From Peltaster fructicola (taxonomy: Eukaryota; Ascomycota; Dothideomycetes), in the NCBI GenBank assembly GCA_001592805.2, contig CP051142.1, positions 2,232,001 through 2,296,000 on the forward strand: a stretch of DNA of 64,000 nucleotides, given 5' to 3'. Within the stretch, counting starts at the first letter, position 1. Every line of letters starts with the position of its first letter. The notes beneath the pieces were generated by a model. The model saw only the letters and a program-made list of their open reading frames with translations, did no database searches and was not told where the DNA came from. The position numbers and the translations under genes are program-made. Shown one piece after another: positions 58,401-64,000 of this stretch.

Positions 58401-58541
58401 AGGAAGCGAACGATCGTGCGTCGCCCTCGTGGTGTGCTTTCTTAGGCCGCTGCGAGAAGCCAGGTCTGCGATGAGTTGCTCTGCCTTGTTGTTGTCGAAT
58501 CGTGGCAGGCCAACACTATGCTGTCTCTGAACAGCCAACAT
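55401..58541 (-). CDS. RING-PH-vWA scaffold protein (Ste5/Far1-like)
   Basis: One exon, 1046 residues. RING-H2 finger: C77-X2-C80, C98-x-H100-x2-H103-x2-C106, C121-X2-C124 (LSCGHVTHQACLHEY). A disordered section leads to a PH-like domain, about 345-475 (GKLLLHGTMRVGKDKQSWQ, FHLQFRDRSQLDTWRAAL), then a vWA-type domain, about 540-715 (IDIVVVVPVSATTYG, RDRLALVTFGSSAGG, SSIILISDSAT), a beta-sandwich and a helical C-terminus. This order, RING-PH-vWA, is that of the yeast pheromone-pathway scaffolds Ste5 and Far1. The first metal-site motif DxSxS reads PVSAT, so the MIDAS is lost, as in Ste5. In filamentous fungi members of this type are poorly studied; a role in MAP-kinase signalling is inference. 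Confidence 0.83.
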   Translation of the reverse strand: MLAVQRQHSVGLPRFDNNKAEQLIADLASRSGLRKHTTRATHDRSLPSALSKKRRDSMLAARGRDVRRERTFVGSECAVCEEPLEHTLRGERILQLSCGHVTHQACLHEYTRELDTDAPQCPTCNAPLGLDPSRGNAADFDNLHRVVRAAATPDLRQRDDLRPTTRDALSRNEKTLASIKHEVPRSEHDMKSLKPPRAEWDWETTQRGPQNYEARKQDYDVQSMATTATATSRQPAYSPIPPPIVTVRSEYPTLSKSKQQQSLTCLVTVEVMHGRWQAHSTGLRSRATSQAPRSPRKQAKPDSAHSDHTVEPTEDAKRLETLKDELFAKVENWHGLDYTRFGKLLLHGTMRVGKDKQSWQDLECFLFMQMLICVKEKKNANASQEWTSATGIKSQTKYALKGSILIKRHLQHVHFIPDQQMLSLSLSVVELPYFHLQFRDRSQLDTWRAALSSVEKSDPADSLDYDQDPSGTDDDDTEDGRGHRRRLSTLRSSSHGPATQSETTALTDYTSPWASRQEIAMPTQAAHVPIDIVVVVPVSATTYGLKNNLLLDSIRFVIANLGERDRLALVTFGSSAGGVPIVGMNTKHWHGWTATLAKIQSEVGKNQRADVVDGANVAMDLLMQRKTSNPLSSIILISDSATSDVEGVDFVVSRAEAAKITISSFGLGLTHKPDTMVELSTRTKGSYTFVKDWMMLRECLAGCLGALQSTSHQNVKVKLHLPEGSPAKFVKINGALQITKRATGRDAEASLGDLRFGDKRDILVQLVIPPDGSIADSPTSDPWEHIISNLEALGGTVDAESLRGFSVEEMPLLQADLSWCDVLRDGAHAQLPRQSLLAITMLPSTKKGARPQTPPIPPHPSVVQRRMELLTSDMLTRALTLTARNQHDRAKHLLTETRSILQGLGKGSLPPLPPTPGSRKADSPETPSSAAASVPLPASNRRTPTPPQTENTSFASGAGIDQGIISALDHDLDNSLEYIAHSQVFNRDSRKSVLQAIGVISTQRGFTYRSPAEAMWANRIPGVQRLLTKSQQWREQADQHVVHEAA

Positions 58542-60492
58542 GGGTCAAGCCTGCTGATTCAAGCGATTGTTTCATAAGAGTCCTGGTCGCAGTCAAGAGT
58601 GGCCGGCTGCTTGAAACAACGACGTGCGGAACAAGTGGAGGGTGTGGATAGAGGGTGCTCGAGCAGGGTGCATGTGGGATGTATATGCGAATCGTGGTTC
58701 ACAGAGGAGGTGGATGGCAGCATGTACCTGAGCCAGTCGATCGGACCATGACTAGCAGTATCACGTCTTGCCCCCTCCAAGCTTCCTGACAAAGAGCTGC
58801 GATAGATGATGGCAGCGCGATCATTCGCGAAAACGGCGGCGATGCTCGAGCCATGTTGCAGCAAAGCCGTCCTTGCTAGTCACCTTTTTCCTGCAGGTCA
58901 GTAGAGTTCGGGTCAATTGTACTTTTAGAGCCGACACGCTAAGCGCCTCCTAAAGTCTATCCAGAGCTTTGACGATCGCAGGAGCCAGGTGCATCCATGC
59001 CGCCCTCCGATGCGGTCCCCTTCTGCAACCGCAAGCCATCCTGCGCCCAGGGGCTGCATCCTTGCATTTACTTTTGCGCGTGGCGATGAGCTCATACTCG
59101 CGTGGACTTCACGTTCGAAGGCGTAGCCGGGCAGTGGTCTACAGAGTCGAGGTTACATCTACACTCACATTCAGCTAGTGAACGGCATCGACCTACCACG
59201 TTAATGGCGCACCGAGCCGTCACACGCTGCTCAGAGAAAAGGGTCTGTATGCTGTCAGCGCACAGAAGTCGTTACGAGATACCACTTCTACGGTGTTGTG
59301 TCGAGCGCAGAATCCTCAGCAACCACCTCCGGCTGATGGCCGAACGCACATCCTTCAAAGCAGACTTGTTTCGTTCGCATATGAGTCCCACTGCACGCAG
59401 GCACTGGCGATCACTACCCGAGCGACCCATCAGAGTCAATCCTTCACCCGCGTGCAGTATACCTGACTTCAAAAACGTGGGAGGCATGGCGTTCGCATGG
59501 CGTACATGATGGCGGAGATGTCGACATTCACCACTCTCATACATCGCTGCAAGCACGCCTGCACATCTCTCGTCTCAGACATCATGCAGAGATATGAACA
59601 AGACGCCTTCGTACACTGTTTTGGGCTTGATCTGTTCACTGCAAGCTCTGATGGCAATTCTTACACATCGTTGCAAGCACGCCTGCGCATCCTTCGCCCT
59701 CGATCTTCATGCAGAGATATCAACCAGACGCCTCCATACCTTTGTTTTGAGCTTGACTTCTCACTGCAAGCCCTCGTGACGATGTCGATCGGTTATCTTT
59801 GCGACTGATCAGCACTATCATTCACGACGGGTTCGACAAGCAGACTCCACGCCTGCTATCGCTTGCGGGACGATGTCAACCGGAGCGTAGGAACGCTTTC
59901 CGGTCGCTAACACTTGTTGATCGCCATGCCGACCAGCACTACTGCGAGCACAATATCGCGCAACGAGTGGAGGGAAGCGTGACTGGCGCGCGATGCCATC
60001 TCCTGGGCCAGTGCAGCACATGGATGTCTTACCCAAACTTAGAACCACCATCCGCTTCGAGCTGGCGAACACTCAAACACTTCGTGCATCGTCGTTGCGC
60101 TGCCTCGTTCTGTCCCAGCTGGCGGTTGCTTGCACTTTAGGTTTCGTGCCACAAGATGAGTTGTACACCGGGACATCCTTCCAACAGCTTTCATCTCAGC
60201 GGTAAAGCTTGATGAGGAATTAGTTAACATAGCATTGCGATCTGCAGATCGTCCATGCTTGTGATCCTGTACGAACTATGCGCAGATTCGACACTATGCC
60301 TCCTTGGTGTGCTCAATTGCAAACATCAATGACTGGTGTCTCGGACCGCTGATTTACTGTTGATAGTCTATTCTCTTGCAGCAGGCTCGAGTGATTGGGA
60401 TGCCTATTCCTTGCCTCGATCATTCAGGGCATTTGACTATCGTTCAGATTCGACGTTACTCGAGTCGACCATAGACATCAGGAGCAAGGACC
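58542..60492. other. Intergenic, 2 kb, no clear gene
   Basis: Scaffold-gene promoter on the left, then DNA with a 124-bp imperfect tandem repeat. Frames of 100-135 codons on the plus strand run through the repeat in different frames and are unlikely to be coding. Confidence 0.45.
59541..59788. repeat. Imperfect two-copy 124-bp tandem repeat
   Basis: Unit 1 (59541-59664) starts ACATCGCTGCAAGCACGCCT; unit 2 (59665 to about 59788) starts ACATCGTTGCAAGCACGCCT. Shared blocks include TCATGCAGAGATAT, AGACGCC, TTTTG.GCTTGA and CACTGCAAGC, so the copies have diverged by several substitutions and small gaps. The period is not a multiple of three, and each copy reads through different frames. Confidence 0.85.
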
Positions 60493-60690
60493 ATGCTACC
60501 TTATCGGTGTCTGTCATGGCCGCGCTCGGTACCGACCGTTCGAAGAACAGCAGTATCAGGATTCTGGCACTTTACGTTAGCAGGTGGCTTTGCAGCATGT
60601 CTGTACAGTGCCGTCCTCGATCACATTGCGCGTCTAGAGAAGGAGCCAGCTATGTCGCGAACCTCGAAAAAAGAGCAGAGATTGCGATAA
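60493..60690 (+). CDS. Possible small mitochondrial membrane protein, 65 residues
   Basis: ATG-started frame with an Arg-rich, acid-free N-terminus (MLPYRCLSWPRSVPTVRRTA) that would serve as a mitochondrial presequence, one transmembrane helix (FWHFTLAGGFAACLYSAVL) and a basic Lys/Arg tail. This order is common in small inner-membrane proteins such as respiratory-complex accessory subunits. I recognise no specific family. The overlapping 178-codon frame 60336-60872 is compositionally less convincing. Confidence 0.38.
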   Translation: MLPYRCLSWPRSVPTVRRTAVSGFWHFTLAGGFAACLYSAVLDHIARLEKEPAMSRTSKKEQRLR

Positions 60691-61192
60691 GGTGTACCTG
60701 CGCAGCAACAATGGTGCTGGCTCGATCATCTTGCTGTCCACGTATACAGCATGTCAGCAAGAGGGATAGCCCTGCATATAGGCGAGATCATGCTCCAGGC
60801 AGCCATATGAAGTCGTTCGAGGAGTTTGTAAGCATGATCGAAGGAAGTGTACATGTTTTCACTGTTGGCTAGAGACAAGCAGTCGGCCGACGAACCAGCT
60901 CATCTGCCGAAGTCCGAACAAATCATAGACAATATCTTTGACGGAAGCACTCAATCGCCGACTCCTTACACATCGATGACGCCTGACATCGACAGATCGC
61001 CTAGATTACCGAGCAACACTAGTTCACGCTGGTATGTCCGTCAACATGTTGGCCATCATCTTCATCAGGTGTTTATCTGATCTGCACACCCATTACTTTC
61101 TCTCCTGACGCACCATCGAACACGCGACCCAACATGACAGCTCAGCAAAGCGCACGCAAGGTGTAAAAGGGTACAAGCACGACCCGTACAAG
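60691..61192. other. Intergenic, MFS transporter promoter
   Basis: About 500 bases before the transporter ATG. No gene seen. Confidence 0.45.
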
Positions 61193-62931
61193 ATGGAGAA
61201 CACAGATACTGTCTTCGAGACAGACGCACAACTCGACTCGTTCCGAAACCGACGCAACAAGGCACGAGATGGCGATGCTATGGATGCGTCGCATCATGAT
61301 GTACAAGACGCCGATGAGAACACGCCACTGATAGCAGGAGCTGTGGACAAGAACAATGACGACTGGCCAGAAGGAGCTGAGCTCGCACGACTACCATGGT
61401 ATAGACGACCTCACATATTCTGGGTGCTGGCACCTTTCTTTCTCACAACGATGGCATTCGGCGGCGTGCTTCCACCGAAGAGTACGCTCATGCTGGACTT
61501 GACCTGTCGCGACTATCTTCAAGAGCAAGCCATACTCGACCCGACTTTCATGGTATCTCCTATAACGTATGGTGAGGGTGTAAATGCTCAGTGCCAAATA
61601 GATGGAGTGAAAGAGGAGATACAACGACGAGTCGCATATCTCTCGCTGGCCATAACACTGGTCAGTGGTATCTTATCAGCACTCGTGATACCGACTCTCG
61701 GTGCCCTCAGCGACAGATACGGCAGGAGACCTCTGCTTGTGATATCAAGCATTGGCACTATCTGCAATGAGATAGTGTTCATCTTTGCGGCGGTCTATCC
61801 AGAGACATTCAACGTAAACTGGTTCCTGGTCGGCGCTGCGCTTGATGGCGTCTTCGGCTCCCTTACAGTCACTGTTGCCATCGCTCATGCGTATGCTACA
61901 GATTGTACACCTCCTGCTAGGCGTAGTGTGTCATTCGCATGGTTTCATGCTGCACTGTTCACTGGTCTGGCACTGGGTCCAATTGCTGCAGGCTACATCT
62001 CTGTGTGGAGTGGACAGATCGTCACGATCTTCTATACTTTGCTTGCAGTTCACATTTTCTTCTGCATATGGATTGCGCTGATCGTGCCAGAGTCACTGTC
62101 CAAGAAGAGGCAATTACTGGCTCGCGAACAACACACTTTCAGGAAGGAGGGTTCAGGCAAGTTCGCCATTAACCTGCCAACACTGAAGATACTATGGCCG
62201 ACAGGACCAGGCACAAGCTCAGCATTGAGGTGGAATTTAGTCTTGCTTGCTGCCGTGGACACGATCGCCTTTGGTGTTGCGATGGGGACACTCAACATCA
62301 TTGTGATCTACACAAACTTCATGTTCAAATGGAGGACTCTGGAAATGTCGCAATTCATGTCCGTGGTGAATGGAGCTCGAGTCTTCTCACTCATCGTTAT
62401 CCTGCCACTAGTCACACGGCTATTCCGCAGCAAACGAGCAAAGAAGACCAACAGTGGAAGCGATCTTTTTGACCTCAGCATAGTTAGAACAGCAATGTTC
62501 TTCGACACCTTGGGCTTCTTGCTCTATACACTTGCTCGGTCGGAACAAGCACTGTATGCATCCGGAGTCGTTGCTTCTGTCGGAGGCTTAGGATCGCCTA
62601 CATTACAAGCAGCTTTAACGAAACACACACCGAATGATCGCATCGGAGAGCTTCTGGGAGCGTCAGGACTGCTGCACTCATTGGCGAAAGTGGTTGCACC
62701 TATCGTCTTCAGCACGATCTATGCCCAGACCGTGAAGACATTCCCTCAGGCTGTCTTCGTCTGCTTGACGGCGACCTTTGGATTTGCATTTATCATCTCC
62801 TGGTTCATTCGACCTCATGGTATGTCAAGATGTATCTGCGAGCTGACTGTAGACTGACAATCATAGTTCATTGGGACGACCTTATGGCAGAGCAGAACTC
62901 TGAAGAGGACCCTAGCATCACCGTTTCGTGA
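61193..62931 (+). CDS. Major facilitator superfamily transporter
   Basis: Two exons, 61193-62819 and 62867-62931, 47-nt GTATGT...CATAG intron; 563 residues. The second exon supplies the tail VHWDDLMAEQNSEEDPS. A 70-residue hydrophilic N-terminus contains an acidic dileucine-type signal ENTPLI (42-47), which in fungi sorts proteins to the vacuole. About twelve membrane helices follow; the motif-A loop reads GALSDRYGRRP (170-180). A long first luminal loop holds CRDYL and QCQI cysteines, as in the HIAT1/tetracycline-like fungal MFS group. Substrate unknown. The gene shows ordinary codon use and no sign of transfer. Confidence 0.9.
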
Positions 62932-64000
62932 GGCATTACGAGCAGCATCGTCAACGATCTGTTTATATGGCATATCTGGCATGATACTGGGGACGGCAGG
63001 CATCATTTTCTTGGCGCATCATCTGTAGTGGGTACCATGCAGAAGCCATTGCTGTTGGGCGTGCATATAGAGCGTTTGGCGTGGGATCGGCTGTGTAACA
63101 CGGCCACGCGTGCTGTGCATGCACCGCGCGAGCTTGACCAGCAGTCGCAGGTAGAAGCACCACTGGCCACTCAGGATTTCTAGCATGCAAGGTGCACTGC
63201 ACACCAATCCTCTGCTCGTGTGACAGTGGGAAAGGATTACGAATATTACGGAGCTAGTTGGCGTTTCATCATGTCGTTTTGGCAACGAATGACGAGAAGT
63301 AGTAGCCGCACATCTCCTGAGTGCTGCATTGCCATCGCTCCAATGCACAACACCATGCGCCACCAGTTCGAGCGTCGTTCGGAGAAGTGCGTGTATGTGA
63401 GCGTCTGCGACTTGTTTCTGCGCTCGTGGCAATTGTGATGCTGGATTGACACTCGCAGTTGAAACACAGCTCTTCCTGTAGCGGCTACGCAAGGGCTTAG
63501 CCGGCCCGTGACGTTGCAACCTCCCAGTCCTCTGGGATTGGCACTCTTCACTATTGCTTCACATTAACAATCTGTGGCCTTGCCTACTCTCACATCCTGT
63601 CCTTGTTCATCCGCTCTCTAAGCCGCTCGTCGCCTTTCCCTCAGATCTTCAGTCGTGTCCTGGCCTGTCTTCACGAGCACTAAGGGCAGCGCAACAAAAG
63701 TTGTTCAATAATATCCTTCTTCGACTTCACCAGCGCCTTCAAGGATCACTGAAACCCCTGCGGCATCCTGTCTATTACCCTACGAATTCATTTTACAACC
63801 CTCTCATTGCGTATCAGCGCTGAGTTGTTGACTTCTTCTTCTTCTTCATCACGGAATCGAGCAGTTATACAGTCTCTGCCTCAATCCGCAAGCCCTCAAT
63901 TCTAGCATTCACACTGCTCGTGTGACAACATCTGCAACTTATCACGGTCTTGTCCGCAATCCTCGTGGCAAATGAGATAAGCCTTACACAAACAACAAGA
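62932..64000. other. Right end, no gene seen; possible promoter of an outside gene
   Basis: About 1.07 kb. A 166-codon minus-strand frame (63019-63519) has no motif. From about 63550 the plus strand becomes C/T-rich and holds a short CTT microsatellite (63832-63847), as in fungal promoters or leaders, so a plus-strand gene may begin beyond the edge. Confidence 0.4.

Noticed and set aside
60336-60872. 178-codon plus-strand frame
   Set aside because: Overlaps the more convincing small mitochondrial-type frame at 60493 and has no recognisable segment.
63019-63519. 166-codon minus-strand frame
   Set aside because: Rich in Arg, His and Cys without pattern; no homologous feature recalled.

Overview
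This window looks like nuclear DNA of a filamentous ascomycete (Pezizomycotina, plausibly a Dothideomycete). Seen directly: protein genes interrupted by short 41-118 nt GT-AG introns, often with CTRAC branch points near the acceptor; genes on both strands with no operons; and no rRNA, tRNA, CRISPR or transposon that I could recognise. The class assignment is inference from gene content (type II membrane beta-glucosidase, heme-thiolate peroxidase, a PNP/UDP phosphorylase-domain gene of fungal NLR type, SAGA, DASH-free housekeeping set) and would need a database search.

Layout. 1-12 kb: a membrane-anchored GH3 beta-glucosidase cut by the left edge, elongation factor 2, a tubby/LURP-like small protein, mitochondrial fission protein MTP18, a decayed or frameshifted small gene, SAGA subunit Sgf11 and nucleoporin Nup53. 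12-29 kb: a looser accessory stretch with three zinc-finger transcription-factor genes in a row on the minus strand, a GPI-anchored secreted protein and a secreted heme-thiolate peroxidase, separated by 1-2.4 kb of DNA in which I see no gene. 29-43 kb: compact housekeeping genes (NFKBIL1-like, NSRP1-like splicing factor, maltose O-acetyltransferase, the ISWI partner Itc1, glucosyltransferase Alg8, Tti1). 45-48 kb: a Cys-rich single-pass membrane protein and a nucleoside-phosphorylase-domain protein fused to an unrecognised C-terminal domain. 49-54 kb: SAGA subunit Sgf73, ferrochelatase, Ku70. 55-63 kb: a RING-PH-vWA scaffold of Ste5/Far1 type and an MFS transporter; the right end has no gene.

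Several real genes are not visible as long ORFs because introns break them: the beta-glucosidase (open through the edge), zinc-finger gene A (four exons), the GPI protein (four exons), the acetyltransferase (four exons), Itc1 (at least seven exons, the first only an ATG) and Alg8 (six or seven). I placed exons by hand from splice signals, phase and family expectation; all joined models keep frame except Sgf73 and the 8.7 kb locus, which carry apparent indels.

How the genes relate: Sgf11 and Sgf73 are both subunits of the SAGA deubiquitinase module, Itc1 belongs to an ISWI remodeller and Tti1 to the TTT complex that stabilises PIKK kinases (including the SAGA subunit Tra1), so chromatin and PIKK functions are over-represented, but the genes lie apart and I infer no co-regulation. 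The most unusual items are the phosphorylase fusion, the zinc-finger trio (two of which share a phase-2 intron just before a C2HC finger pair), paired compensating frameshifts in Sgf73, two introns whose length is a multiple of three, and a scaffold whose vWA domain lacks a metal site.
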